64,000 bases of DNA, taken from contig NZ_LT629784.1 in the NCBI RefSeq assembly GCF_900105595.1, positions 558,001-622,000 on the forward strand. Reading direction: 5' to 3'. Shown here in pieces: positions 35,548 to 44,755 of the stretch (its first letter is position 1; every line of letters begins with the position of its first letter). The notes under the pieces are model-generated. The model did no database searches. It worked only from the letters and a program-made list of their open reading frames with translations, and was not told where the DNA came from. This stretch comes from Stappia sp. ES.058 (GTDB taxonomy: Bacteria; Pseudomonadota; Alphaproteobacteria; Rhizobiales; Stappiaceae). Made by a program: the position numbers and the translations under genes.

Positions 35548-35982
35548 ATGGAAACGCTTGCGTTTTCCCTCATGGATGTTGCGAGCCTCTTGGAAAAGCG
35601 GTTCGACCGATCCCTGTCCGCCGTCCGTGGTGTCAGTCTGGGCGAATACCGGCTGTTGCGCAGCCTCTCGGCGTTTCCGCAGGCACGCGCCACCCGCGTC
35701 GATCTTGCGCGTGCGGTGGGGCTGACCCCTTCCGCGGTAACGCGCGCCTTGAAGCCGCTGGAAAAGCTCGGCTTCGTGACGACGGAAAAGAGCGACCGCG
35801 ACGCGCGTCAGAGTCTCGCCAAACTGGCGCCGGCGGGCGAGACCCTGTTGAGCGACGCGGCCGGCGTTGTCGCGGATGTGGCGGCGGGTCTGCCGCAGAC
35901 CACGGTCACCGTGGAACAGCTTGATGCGCTCTATCGCGGGCTCGGCGGCCAGTCGCGGCAGAAGTCCGAAGTGGCCGCATAG
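35548..35982 (+). CDS. MarR family transcriptional regulator
   Basis: 144 residues. The winged helix reads [29 protein letters not shown] followed by a wing [14 protein letters not shown]. The ATG at 35548 is set by TAGGAGT; an upstream in-frame ATG at 35512 lacks a good site. It is divergent from the MATE gene and is likely autoregulated by binding the palindrome upstream. Confidence 0.87.
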   Translation: METLAFSLMDVASLLEKRFDRSLSAVRGVSLGEYRLLRSLSAFPQARATRVDLARAVGLTPSAVTRALKPLEKLGFVTTEKSDRDARQSLAKLAPAGETLLSDAAGVVADVAAGLPQTTVTVEQLDALYRGLGGQSRQKSEVAA

Positions 35983-36062
35983 ACGGGCGATGCGCACCGC
36001 CCCCGCGCCCGCCGGAGGTGCTGCAAAGCTCACGCACCTTCGGCGGGTCTGCGCGCCTTCGG

Positions 36063-36683
36063 CTATGTCTTGGGGCGGTAGTCGCGCGGATCCAGACAGG
36101 CGTCATAGACTTCGCGGGAAATCGGCAGCCAGTCGGTCTGCTCGATGCCGCGCGTTTTGTGGCGGGGGTTTTCGGGAAAGGCGGAGGCGATCTTGATCCA
36201 GCGGTTCTGCTCGCTTGCGATTCTCCTAAGCTCGATGGCGGCTTCGGAAAGGTCCTGATCCTGGGAGAAGACCAGCGCGACATCATAGGCCTTGTCCTGG
36301 GCAAGGCGAATGACGTCGAGGGCAATGCGGATGTCTATGCCCTTCTCGTCGCCGACAACGAAGCTGTGCTTCTTGCCATCGGGCAGGCGCACCGTCTTTG
36401 TGCGGTAGCGCAGCGCGCGGGTGTGAACATGTACGCCCTCGCGGCCCATCTGCGCACCCTTTGCCACCCAGAAGTGGTTCCAGAAGGCGTTGTCCTTTGC
36501 ATCCGGAACGCCGGTGTAGAAGCGCACGGCCTCAAGCTCCCAGCCTTGGGCCTCGCACACCGCTTTTGCCAGTTTCCTGACGTTGTAGTTGGGGTAGCGA
36601 TGCCCGAAGCTGGCCTTGGCGGAATGAAAAAGGTTCTGCCCGTCGACAAACGCGATGGCCCGAATGGGGGAGGGAGGCTGCAT
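36063..36683 (-). CDS. NYN domain (PIN-like) protein, DUF88/LabA type
   Basis: 206 residues. The NYN motifs are [11 protein letters not shown] at residues 9-19, [17 protein letters not shown] near 115, and [18 protein letters not shown] near 137 with the second and third acidic positions of a PIN-like metal site. This suggests an RNase, but substrates are not known. Convergent with the MarR gene; a minus-strand terminator lies upstream of it. Confidence 0.82.
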   Translation of the reverse strand: MQPPSPIRAIAFVDGQNLFHSAKASFGHRYPNYNVRKLAKAVCEAQGWELEAVRFYTGVPDAKDNAFWNHFWVAKGAQMGREGVHVHTRALRYRTKTVRLPDGKKHSFVVGDEKGIDIRIALDVIRLAQDKAYDVALVFSQDQDLSEAAIELRRIASEQNRWIKIASAFPENPRHKTRGIEQTDWLPISREVYDACLDPRDYRPKT

Positions 36684-36768
36684 GGCTCGGCCCTGACGAC
36701 GCGCTCGGCCCGCGGTCGGATCAGCCCGCCTGCCTGTCCGCCTACCTGTGCGGATGCTCCGGGCTCGC

Positions 36769-36812
36769 GAAAAAATAACCCCGCCGGAGGCCTTTCAGCG
36801 TGTCCGACGGGG
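36769..36812 (-). terminator. Strong intrinsic terminator on the minus strand without a gene in front
   Basis: On the minus strand CCCCGTCGGA (36812-36803) pairs with TCCGGCGGGG (36788-36779), one T-G wobble, followed by TTATTTTTT (to about 36770). The nearest upstream minus-strand gene is over 1 kb away, so it may end a small RNA or attenuate the NYN gene. Confidence 0.7.
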
Positions 36813-36968
36813 ATCATACATGATCTCAATATCGGATTTTCTACCGTGGAAATCAAGTGTCGCGCGAAGCGAAAGGCACTTTGGCGTGCTTGCCCTCCGC
36901 CCGCCTCGCGCCATATCCGGAAGCGGTTTTCCCGCCAGCACTCACCCTTGCGTCAGGTCTTGCGTTTC

Positions 36969-37871
36969 ATGTCCCTTGCCGTCGTTCATCATCCCGCATT
37001 CTGCGCCGAGATCCCGGCGAACCATCGGTTTCCGATGAACAAGTTCCGCCGTGTCGCGGAGGTTCTGGTGGAAGAGGGAATCGTTGTGCCCGGCGGCTTT
37101 CATCAGCCTGTGCCCGCGCCGGCCGCATGGGTGGCGCTTGCGCATGACCGGGCCTATGTCGACCAGGTGTTTTCGGCAAATGTCCCGGCGCCGGTCGCGC
37201 GCGAGATTGGCCTGCCGATGAGCGAGGCCGTCGGCTTTCGCGCACGTTGCGCCACGGCAGGAACGGTGCTGACGGCAAATCTCGCGCTGGAGCATGGTAT
37301 TGCCTGCAACACGGCCGGCGGGAGCCACCACGCGCGCAAGCTCCACGGTGCGGGGTTCTGCGTTTTCAACGATGTCGCGGTCGCCATCCGTCTGTTGATG
37401 GCCGACGGCGCGATCCGGCGCGCGATGGTCGTCGACCTCGACGTGCATCAGGGCGACGGAACGGCACAGATCTTCACCGACGACCCGGCCGTCTTCACCC
37501 TTTCGGTGCACGCAAGGCGCAACTATCCGGTTCGCAAAGTCGCCTCGACGCTTGATATCGCGTTGGAGGACGGTCTGGGCGATGCCGCCTATCTGGAGGT
37601 GCTCGCCGCCAGCCTGCCGCAGGCGCTCGCCTCCTACCGGCCGGACATCGTGTTCTTCAACGCCGGCGTCGATCCGCATGAAGATGACCGGCTCGGTCGT
37701 CTGTCGCTCAGCGACGAAGGGCTTGAGGCGCGCGACCGCTTCGTCATCCGTACGGTGCGTGCGGCCGGCATTCCGCTCGCCGGCGTGCTTGGCGGCGGCT
37801 ATCTGGCCGACATCGACCGGCTGGCGCGCCGCCACGCCACGCTGCACCGCGTGGCGGCCGAGTTCGCCTGA
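36969..37871 (+). CDS. Histone deacetylase-like amidohydrolase family protein
   Basis: 300 residues. All catalytic blocks of the arginase/deacetylase fold are present: [19 protein letters not shown] (two His, Asp-His charge relay), [16 protein letters not shown] (zinc ligands Asp and His), [15 protein letters not shown] (third zinc Asp) and LGGGY. It should deacylate an acetylated amine, polyamine or protein; the substrate is open. ATG at 36969 begins [10 protein letters not shown], where family similarity starts. Confidence 0.9.
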   Translation: MSLAVVHHPAFCAEIPANHRFPMNKFRRVAEVLVEEGIVVPGGFHQPVPAPAAWVALAHDRAYVDQVFSANVPAPVAREIGLPMSEAVGFRARCATAGTVLTANLALEHGIACNTAGGSHHARKLHGAGFCVFNDVAVAIRLLMADGAIRRAMVVDLDVHQGDGTAQIFTDDPAVFTLSVHARRNYPVRKVASTLDIALEDGLGDAAYLEVLAASLPQALASYRPDIVFFNAGVDPHEDDRLGRLSLSDEGLEARDRFVIRTVRAAGIPLAGVLGGGYLADIDRLARRHATLHRVAAEFA

Positions 37872-37883
37872 GCGGCTTCGTTT

Positions 37884-38159
37884 CTAGTCGCGGCGGCCAA
37901 GGCTCAGCAGCCTGAGCACCACCCACACCGGAATCACCACGAGTGCGCCGAGCACGAAATAACTGCCCAAGCGTCCGAGCGCCTCGAAGCCCATGTTCCA
38001 GAGCCGCTCGATGAAGCCGATCAGCCCGTCGAACAGGTCGAGCGGGTGCAGGTTGAGCGCCGAGAGCAGCACGCCGACCACGAAGGACAGGAAGATCAGC
38101 TTGATCAGCACGCGTCCGGGACTGTCTCCGAGGAAGCGGGAGAATGAGCGGTTCGACAT
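37884..38159 (-). CDS. DUF6460 family small membrane protein
   Basis: 91 residues with two hydrophobic helices, about 20-36 (LIKLIFLSFVVGVLLSAL) and 65-85 (YFVLGALVVIPVWVVLRLL), and a basic C-terminus. The sequence matches a conserved alphaproteobacterial family of unknown function. The stop is 12 bases from the convergent deacetylase-like gene. Confidence 0.75.
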   Translation of the reverse strand: MSNRSFSRFLGDSPGRVLIKLIFLSFVVGVLLSALNLHPLDLFDGLIGFIERLWNMGFEALGRLGSYFVLGALVVIPVWVVLRLLSLGRRD

Positions 38160-38198
38160 TGAGAGGGCATCCTTGCGTTCGTCATGAAATGGGACAGG

Positions 38199-39086
38199 TC
38201 AGGTGCTGGCGATCGCGACCAGCGTATCGGTTGCGTCGATGCGCGCCAGGGCATCCGCATAGGCCTCGCCGAGCGCTGGCGTCTCGAAAGCGGCAAGCGT
38301 CGTGCGGTGACCGCCGGGCTCTCCCCTGGAAAGCCAGGTGAGGTGATTGGCAAGACCGTAGCGCTGCACACCCGCGATCTGGATGTCGCGAAAGCCGGCG
38401 TCGGCGAGGAACAGACGCAAGGACTCGCGCGTGTGCAGAACGAGGTGCTGGGACCAAAGCGTGAAGGCGAGGAAGGCGCGCGACCCGAGCGGCTCGATCA
38501 GCATGTCGCGCGCATGCGGAACCTCCACGACAATGCGGCCCTTGCCGTCCGGTTTCAGGCAATCCCGGATCTCGGCAAGCGTCGTGGCGGGGTCCGGCAG
38601 ATGCTCCAGCACATGGAACAGGAAGACGGTGTCGAAGCTGCCCGGCGCGTCGTCCAGACTTTCGTGACAGGCAATCCGGGACGCATTGAGCGCGACGCGG
38701 CGGTCGTCCTGCAGTTCGATCCCGCAGGCGCTGCCGGCAAGCGGTGCCGCTTCCTTGAGGAAGGAGCCTGCGCCGCAACCGAAATCGCAGATGTCGCGCC
38801 CAGTGATGAACGCGCGGTGGTCGGCCAGCCGGCGCTCTGTGTCTGCAATGTCCTCAAGCGAGGGCGGCGGGGTTGCGCCGGTCGGTTCGGCACGGTCGCG
38901 ATAGGCGCCGCTGCGGTATTCCGCATCGCCCGCATAGTGGCCGTCAATGAAGATCACGCCGCTGACGCGGTCGCGGTGGACGGTCAGAGGGTCGACATCG
39001 CGGGTGCGGGTTGCCAGAACCTCCAGACGGTCCTCGCGGATGGCGCCGGTGCGCAGGAGCGTGTCGCGGATCCGGTTGGATGGCAT
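38199..39086 (-). CDS. Class I SAM-dependent methyltransferase
   Basis: 295 residues. Motif I is DICDFGCGAGSFLKEA (about residues 95-110), motif II has GIELQDDRR, and FLFHVLEHLPDPATTLAEI is the post-I/acceptor region. The N-terminal 80 residues (RDRVSGVIFIDGHYAGD) are found in methyltransferases acting on sugar or glycan donors, but no specific substrate can be given. ATG at 39086 or GTG at 39110 could be the start. It is not close to a matching pathway. Confidence 0.8.
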   Translation of the reverse strand: MPSNRIRDTLLRTGAIREDRLEVLATRTRDVDPLTVHRDRVSGVIFIDGHYAGDAEYRSGAYRDRAEPTGATPPPSLEDIADTERRLADHRAFITGRDICDFGCGAGSFLKEAAPLAGSACGIELQDDRRVALNASRIACHESLDDAPGSFDTVFLFHVLEHLPDPATTLAEIRDCLKPDGKGRIVVEVPHARDMLIEPLGSRAFLAFTLWSQHLVLHTRESLRLFLADAGFRDIQIAGVQRYGLANHLTWLSRGEPGGHRTTLAAFETPALGEAYADALARIDATDTLVAIAST

Positions 39087-39318
39087 GATGGCGCTCTGGT
39101 GTCCTTGCACGGGGCTTCCCCGATTGGCGATGGTGCGAATGTAGGGGCTCGGCCGCGTCAGGCCAACCGCTTTGCCGGTGTGTGGCTGCGGCCCGACCCG
39201 GGCGGCCTTCCTTATGCCGCATTGGGTTGGGAGACCCCTTGAGAAACGGAGCGTAATGCTGTGTTATCGCGATCCCGCCCCGATGTGCATGACCGAAGTC
39301 CAAGGACCCGCTATTCGC

Positions 39319-39774
39319 ATGACTCTCGCAGGACACCGCGCCATCGCCTTTCGCCTCTTTGTCGTTCTGCTCGCCATCCTGGGAATGGGCGGGGCGTTGT
39401 CGGCGCAAGGTGACAAGCCGTCGATCGCCGGGGAATGGCAGATTGCCGCACTGGCGACCGCCAACGGCGCGCTGGTCGATCTTGACGCCGCCCTTGTCCG
39501 CAAGACGGAAGTGGTCATCGACCGGCACGGCCTCTGGGCCGCATCCGCCGGCTGCAACCGGCTTCGCGGAACGCTGGAGCAATCCGGGCGGGCGCTGTCG
39601 GTATCGGAACGCGTGATGGCGACGAAGATGGCCTGCGCGGGCCCCTCCGGCGATCTCGAGCAACGCTTCTTGCGCTATTTCCCCCGCGCCGTCGAGGTTG
39701 ACGGAATGGACAAGAGACTGCTTCTGCGCGATGCCGGCGGCGCCGTGGTCGTGCTGCTGGTCGGCAAGGACTGA
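39319..39774 (+). CDS. META-domain secreted protein (HslJ-like)
   Basis: 151 residues with a signal peptide (AFRLFVVLLAILGMGGALSAQG). The mature part is a META domain: GEWQIAAL, HGLWAASAGCNRLRG, VMATKMACAG and LEQRFLRYFP. HslJ of E. coli affects novobiocin resistance; here the role is unknown. ATG at 39319 places a proper signal peptide at the N-terminus; an ATG at 39256 after GGAG would add 21 residues and is possible. Confidence 0.78.
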   Translation: MTLAGHRAIAFRLFVVLLAILGMGGALSAQGDKPSIAGEWQIAALATANGALVDLDAALVRKTEVVIDRHGLWAASAGCNRLRGTLEQSGRALSVSERVMATKMACAGPSGDLEQRFLRYFPRAVEVDGMDKRLLLRDAGGAVVVLLVGKD

Positions 39775-39821
39775 CGCCAGGCGGCGTTGGGCGGAATTCC
39801 AGTTTCCCGTTTTTGCGACGA

Positions 39822-39850
39822 CAAAGGGCGGCACGCGGCCGCCCTTTGTG
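39822..39850. terminator. Bidirectional terminator-like hairpin between META gene and fadJ
   Basis: ACAAAGGGCGGC (39822-39833) pairs perfectly with GCCGCCCTTTGT (39839-39850). It lies between two convergent genes, and the pairs A-T at the base give T-rich 3' sides on both strands. Confidence 0.6.
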
Positions 39851-39871
39851 GTTTCGGCTTTGGCGGGAGGC

Positions 39872-42085
39872 TCAGGCGGCGTCCTTTTCCGCCGGACGAT
39901 CCGGTGCGAAGCGGTCGTAGAAGCGCGCATCGGTCTTTGCCATCTCGCGCAAGAGCCGGTTCGCCTTGAAGCGTGGTCCCCACTTCTTGGTGAACCTGCG
40001 GCAGATGTCGACGAAGCGGGCCGTGCCCATGCCGTCGATGTAGGAGATCGTGCCGCCTGTGAAGGGCGCGAAGCCGAAGCCCAGGATCGAGCCGACATCC
40101 GCCTCGCGCACGTCCGTCAGGCAGTTTTCCTCGAAGATGCGCGCTGTTTCCAGCGCCTGCATCACCAGGAAGCGCTGCTTGATCTCGTCCAGATTGAAGC
40201 TTTCCGCCGGTTTGGGCTTGCCGACTACGTCGGGGATGCCGGGCCACAGGGTCTTTTCCCGGCCCTGATAGTCGTAGAAGCCCTTGCCGTTCTTGCGCCC
40301 GAAGCGCTCGCGTTTGACCACCATTTCTTCCAGGATGTTGTCGAGGGGGCCTTCCACGTATTTGACGCCGAGGTCGGTGCGTGTGGCAGACACGATCTTC
40401 CACGCCAGATCCAGCGCCACCTCGTCGCCGAGCGACAGCGGCCCGACCGGCATGCCGGCCATGCGGCCCGCCGTCTCGATCATCGCCGCGGGAACGCCGT
40501 CGGCCAGCATCATTAGCCCCTCGCGGATATAGGTCATGACGACGCGCGAAGTGTAGAAGCCGCGCGAATCGTTCACCACGATCGGCGTCTTCTTGATCGC
40601 CTTGATATAGTCGAGCGCCATGGCGAGCGCGCGCTCGCCGGTCTTCTTGCCGAGGATCACCTCCACCAGCATCATCTTGTCGACCGGCGAGAAGAAATGG
40701 ATGCCGATGAAGTTTTTCGGCCGTTTGGAGGCTTCCGCCAGCGAGGTGATCGGCAGGGTCGAGGTGTTGGAGGCAAAGATCGCCCGCGACTTCAGCACGG
40801 CTTCGGCCTGTTCCGTCACGCCTTTCTTGATGCTGCGCTCCTCGAACACCGCCTCGATCACCAGGTCGCAATCGGCAAGCCGCTCGTAGTCGGTGGTCGC
40901 CTCGATGCGGGCAAGCAGCTTTTCCTTGTCGCCCTCTTGCGCCTTGCCGCGCTTGATCGCCTTGGTCATCAACTCGTCGGAATGGCCTTTGCCCTTGTCG
41001 GCGGCGGTCTGCTCGCGGTCGATCAACACCACGTCGATGCCGGCGCGCGCGGAGACATAGGCGATGCCCGCGCCCATGAACCCCGCGCCCAGAATGCCGA
41101 CCTTCCTGATCTTGTTGGGTTTAATTCCTTCGGGCCGGCGCGCGCCCTTGTTCAGTTCCTGCATGGAGACGAACAGCGAGCGGATCATGCTGGCGGCTTC
41201 CGGCGTCTGCAGCACATGCGCGAAATAGCGGCTTTCCACCGTCAGCGCCTGGTCCATCGGCATTTGCAGCCCCTCGTAGACCGACTGCATGATGCCGCGC
41301 GCACCCGGATAGTTGTCATGGGTCTCGCGCCGATAGATCGCGTTGGCCGCCGGCCAGAACTGGAAGCCGGCGGGCGAGTAGATCGGCCCGTTCGGCAGCT
41401 TGAAGCCCTTCTTGTCCCAAGGTTTGACCGGGTCGACGCCGGCCTTGAGCATCTTGAGCGCGGTGGCGACGAGTTTCTTCGCCGGGGCGGTCTCGTCGAT
41501 GAGTTTCAGCGCCTTCGCCTTGTCCGCGTTGAGCGTGCGGCCCTGCAGCAGGAACTGCAGCCCCTGCTGCGCGTCCGCCATTCGCATCACGCGCTGCGTG
41601 CCGCCGGCGCCCGGAAAGAGGCCGACCTTGACCTCCGGCAGCGCCATCTTGAAGGCGTCCTCCTCGGCGGCCACGCGCGCGTGGCAGGCAAGCGCCAGCT
41701 CCGTCGCTCCGCCCATGCAGGTGCCGTTGATCGCTGCGACAAAGGGTTTGCCGCAGGTTTCCAGCTTGCGGAAGATCTGCGACAGCCGCCGCGAGCCGTC
41801 GAACAGAAGCCGGGCCGCACCTTCCGGGTCTTTCGCGCGCTTGGCGTGGTAGTCGCTGAGCAGCCCTTCCATCATGGTGAGATCGGCGCCGCCGGAAAAC
41901 GCCGGCTTGCCGGACGTGATCACCGCACCGGTGATCTTGTCGTCGCCGGCGACCGCATCGATCAGCGCATCCAACTCGTCCATCACGCCAAGATCGATGA
42001 CGTTCATCGACTTTCCCGGCATGTCCCATGTGATCAGGGCGATGCCGTCGGCGTGCGTTTCGATCGAGAAATTCGTGTAAGCCAT
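39872..42085 (-). CDS. Fatty-acid oxidation multifunctional protein (enoyl-CoA hydratase / 3-hydroxyacyl-CoA dehydrogenase)
   Basis: 737 residues. The N-terminal crotonase domain has the oxyanion hole FSGGADL and catalytic acids in GGATELALACHARV and LPEVKVGLFPGAGGTQRV. From about residue 330 the Rossmann domain begins with VGILGAGFMGAGIAY, followed by the dehydrogenase C-domains (SNTSTLPI, GIHFFSPVDKMMLVEVI, DSRGFYTSRV). It performs hydration and oxidation of beta-oxidation intermediates and would work with the thiolase encoded nearby. It follows the cupin gene by 15 bases. Confidence 0.93.
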   Translation of the reverse strand: MAYTNFSIETHADGIALITWDMPGKSMNVIDLGVMDELDALIDAVAGDDKITGAVITSGKPAFSGGADLTMMEGLLSDYHAKRAKDPEGAARLLFDGSRRLSQIFRKLETCGKPFVAAINGTCMGGATELALACHARVAAEEDAFKMALPEVKVGLFPGAGGTQRVMRMADAQQGLQFLLQGRTLNADKAKALKLIDETAPAKKLVATALKMLKAGVDPVKPWDKKGFKLPNGPIYSPAGFQFWPAANAIYRRETHDNYPGARGIMQSVYEGLQMPMDQALTVESRYFAHVLQTPEAASMIRSLFVSMQELNKGARRPEGIKPNKIRKVGILGAGFMGAGIAYVSARAGIDVVLIDREQTAADKGKGHSDELMTKAIKRGKAQEGDKEKLLARIEATTDYERLADCDLVIEAVFEERSIKKGVTEQAEAVLKSRAIFASNTSTLPITSLAEASKRPKNFIGIHFFSPVDKMMLVEVILGKKTGERALAMALDYIKAIKKTPIVVNDSRGFYTSRVVMTYIREGLMMLADGVPAAMIETAGRMAGMPVGPLSLGDEVALDLAWKIVSATRTDLGVKYVEGPLDNILEEMVVKRERFGRKNGKGFYDYQGREKTLWPGIPDVVGKPKPAESFNLDEIKQRFLVMQALETARIFEENCLTDVREADVGSILGFGFAPFTGGTISYIDGMGTARFVDICRRFTKKWGPRFKANRLLREMAKTDARFYDRFAPDRPAEKDAA

Positions 42086-42100
42086 CTTGGCCTCCTGGGC

Positions 42101-42559
42101 TCAGTAGGGCGTGCCGTCCTTGCGGGTGAAATGGTGTCCGGTCGCGTCGCGCCGATAGTCGAGGTCGTGATCGGGATAATGCGCGTGCTCTTCTTCCGCG
42201 CGGCTGCCGACTTCCAGATAGACAACGTCGCAGGCGGATCGGTTCAAGAGTTGGTGGGCGACGTCGTTGCCGGCCTTGAAGGTGGCCGCTTCGCCGGCGG
42301 AAAGCTGCGTTTCCGTGTCGTTTTCGACCAGCGTTGCCTCGCCCTCCAGGATGAAGACGAACTCGTCCTCGTTCTCGTGCCAGTGTTTCAGAGAGGAAAT
42401 CGCGCCCGGCGCCAGTCGCGTCAGGTTGACGCCGAAACGGGCGAGGCCGCCGGCATTTCCCAGCGCCCGTTTGGCTCGCCCCTCGGTGAGCGCGGCGAAG
42501 GGCGCGGGATAGATGGTCATCGTCTTCGCCGGGATCGCGTCAATGTCGATCTTGGGCAT
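42101..42559 (-). CDS. Cupin domain-containing protein
   Basis: 152 residues with one cupin domain: motif 1 HWHENEDEFVFILEGEATLVEN (metal-binding His and Glu residues), motif 2 from about residue 80 with AHQLLNRSACDVVYLEVG. Such small cupins often bind a metal and small ligand, but no substrate is evident. GGAGA precedes the ATG at 42559. It is co-transcribed with the fadJ-type gene. Confidence 0.85.
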   Translation of the reverse strand: MPKIDIDAIPAKTMTIYPAPFAALTEGRAKRALGNAGGLARFGVNLTRLAPGAISSLKHWHENEDEFVFILEGEATLVENDTETQLSAGEAATFKAGNDVAHQLLNRSACDVVYLEVGSRAEEEHAHYPDHDLDYRRDATGHHFTRKDGTPY

Positions 42560-42697
42560 CGTCGGTCTCCTCACCATTCCGCCGGAACGTTGTTGTGCTG
42601 CCCGTTATGGAAAACGAGGCGGAGTAAGAAAGTTTCAATTTCCCACGACTAGTTTCAAGAACTGGAACCGGCGTGGACATGAATTTTCGGGCGGCTC

Positions 42698-43459
42698 ATG
42701 ACTGATTCTTGCGAAGGGTGCCGAAACGGTGTTCGGCTGGATTTCGATTTCACGATGGCGTTCCAGCCGATCGTCGATCTGGGGTCCGGGCGCGTCTGGG
42801 GCTACGAGGCGCTGGTGCGCGGTCTCGACGGGCAGTCCGCTTGCGAGATCCTGTCGAAGGTCACGCCCGAAAACCGCTATCGTTTCGACCAGGCCTGCCG
42901 GGTGAAGGCGATCGAACTGGCCGCCGGGCTTTTCCCCGACGACACCACACGGCTGTCGATCAACTTCATGCCGAACGCCGTCTACGATCCGGCCGCCTGC
43001 ATTCGCACCACGCTGCTTGCCGCCGGCCGCGCCGGTTTCGCGCTCGACCGGATCATGTTCGAATTCACCGAAAACGAGCCGATGATCGACACCAAGCATG
43101 TCGAGGGCATCATCGCCGAATACAGGCGCCGCGGCTTCATCACAGCGATCGACGATTTCGGTGCCGGCTATGCCGGTCTCAAGCTTCTCGCCAATTTCCA
43201 GCCCGACCTCGTCAAGATCGACATGGATCTGGTGCGTGACATCGATACAAGCCCGGCGCGTCAGGCGATCGTCGCCGGCATCATGGGCATCTGCCGGCAA
43301 CTCGACATCACGGTTCTCGCCGAGGGTATCGAGACAGAGGCGGAGCTTACGGTGCTTCGGGCCGCCGGCGTTTCGCTCGCGCAGGGGTATTATCTGGCCC
43401 GACCCGCGCTCACAGCCCTTCCTCCCGTCGACGACTTGATGAGCGTTCGGGTCGCCTGA
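42698..43459 (+). CDS. Stand-alone EAL domain c-di-GMP phosphodiesterase
   Basis: 253 residues consisting almost only of an EAL domain. The catalytic signature is intact: GYEALVRG, INFMPNAVYDP, FEFTENE, IDDFGAGYAGLKLL, LVKIDMDL and LAEGIETEAEL. The domain resembles that of the BLUF-EAL protein BlrP1, but no BLUF or other sensor is attached. It sits inside the leftward fatty-acid oxidation block on the other strand, so it may be separately regulated. Confidence 0.88.
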   Translation: MTDSCEGCRNGVRLDFDFTMAFQPIVDLGSGRVWGYEALVRGLDGQSACEILSKVTPENRYRFDQACRVKAIELAAGLFPDDTTRLSINFMPNAVYDPAACIRTTLLAAGRAGFALDRIMFEFTENEPMIDTKHVEGIIAEYRRRGFITAIDDFGAGYAGLKLLANFQPDLVKIDMDLVRDIDTSPARQAIVAGIMGICRQLDITVLAEGIETEAELTVLRAAGVSLAQGYYLARPALTALPPVDDLMSVRVA

Positions 43460-43500
43460 AGGCATTCCTGAATTCACCCGAAGACCGGACATCATTGCAC

Positions 43501-44709
43501 TCACACCCGCTCGATGATCGTCGCCGTGCCCATGCCGGCGCCGATGCACAGCGTCACGAGTGCCGTGTTCAGGTCGCGCCGCTCCAGTTCGTCGAGCACG
43601 GTTCCGAGAATCATCGCGCCAGTCGCGCCCAGCGGATGGCCCATGGCGATCGCGCCGCCGTTGACGTTGACCACCGCGGGATCGAGATCGAACGCCTGCC
43701 GGTAGCGCAGTACCACCGAGGCGAAAGCCTCGTTGATCTCGAAGAGATCGATATCCGACATTTTCATCTTTGCCGAGGCCAGCAGCTTTTCGGTCACGTC
43801 GACCGGGCCGGTCAGCATCAGCGCCGGATCCGACCCGATGTTGGCGAAGGCCTTGATCCGCGCGCGCGGCTTCAGCCCCGCCTTGCGTCCGGCCTTGCGG
43901 TTGCCGATCAGGATGGCGGCGGCGCCATCGACGATGCCCGATGAATTGCCGGCGTGATGCACATGGCGGATGCGCTCGATCTCGGGATGCGCCTGGATCG
44001 CGACGGCATCGAAACCGCCCATCGACCCCATGATCTCGAAGGAGGCGTTTAGCGAGGCGAGCGACTGCATGTCGGTGTCCGACCGCATGTGCTCGTCGCG
44101 GGCGAGGATCGTCAGGCCGTTGATGTCGCGCACCGGCACCACGGATGCGCCGAAATAGCCCTTTTCCCAGGCGGCGGCCGCCCGCTGCTGGCTTTCCACC
44201 GCATAGGCGTCGACGTCGTCGCGCGAGAAGCCGTATTTCGTCGCGATCAGGTCGGCGGAGACGCCCTGCGGCATGAAGTAGGAGGGCAGGGCGACCTGCG
44301 GATCGACCGGCCACGCGCCGCCGCTGGCGCCGATGCCGATGCGGCTCATCGATTCCGCGCCGCCGGCGATCACCAGGTTGTGCTGGCCGCTCATCACCTG
44401 CGAGGCGCCGAAATTCACCGCGTCGAGGCCCGAGGCGCAGAAGCGGTTGATCTGGATGCCGGGGACGCTCGCGTCATAGCCGGCAGCGAAGACGGCCGCG
44501 CGGGCGATGTCGCCGCCGGCCTCGCCGATGGGATCGACACATCCGAGCACCACGTCGTCGACCAGCCTCGTGTCGAGATCGTTTCTCGCGCGCAGCGCCT
44601 CCAGCGGCTGCGCCGCCAGCCGGACGGCCGGTACTTCATAAAGAGCGCCGTCCTTCTTGCCGCGCCCGCGCGGCGTGCGGACGTGATCGAAAATCAATGC
44701 GTCGGCCAT
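43501..44709 (-). CDS. fadA: Acetyl-CoA C-acyltransferase (thiolase)
   Basis: 402 residues. The nucleophilic Cys is in [18 protein letters not shown] (about residue 90), His in [15 protein letters not shown] (about 355) and the second Cys in [16 protein letters not shown] near the C-terminus. This cleaves 3-ketoacyl-CoA to acetyl-CoA in beta-oxidation. The gene lies downstream of the acyl-CoA dehydrogenase gene with 46 bases between, forming part of a leftward operon. Confidence 0.92.
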   Translation of the reverse strand: MADALIFDHVRTPRGRGKKDGALYEVPAVRLAAQPLEALRARNDLDTRLVDDVVLGCVDPIGEAGGDIARAAVFAAGYDASVPGIQINRFCASGLDAVNFGASQVMSGQHNLVIAGGAESMSRIGIGASGGAWPVDPQVALPSYFMPQGVSADLIATKYGFSRDDVDAYAVESQQRAAAAWEKGYFGASVVPVRDINGLTILARDEHMRSDTDMQSLASLNASFEIMGSMGGFDAVAIQAHPEIERIRHVHHAGNSSGIVDGAAAILIGNRKAGRKAGLKPRARIKAFANIGSDPALMLTGPVDVTEKLLASAKMKMSDIDLFEINEAFASVVLRYRQAFDLDPAVVNVNGGAIAMGHPLGATGAMILGTVLDELERRDLNTALVTLCIGAGMGTATIIERV

Positions 44710-44755
44710 GGAAGTCTCCTTGCCTTTTACAATTCGGATGCGTCTCGGACGTCCG

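Noticed and set aside
40697..42652. A 651-codon plus-strand frame opposite the fatty-acid multifunctional gene
   Set aside because: Antisense of a gene with intact catalytic motifs; the product is rich in Arg, His and Gly and shows no fold.
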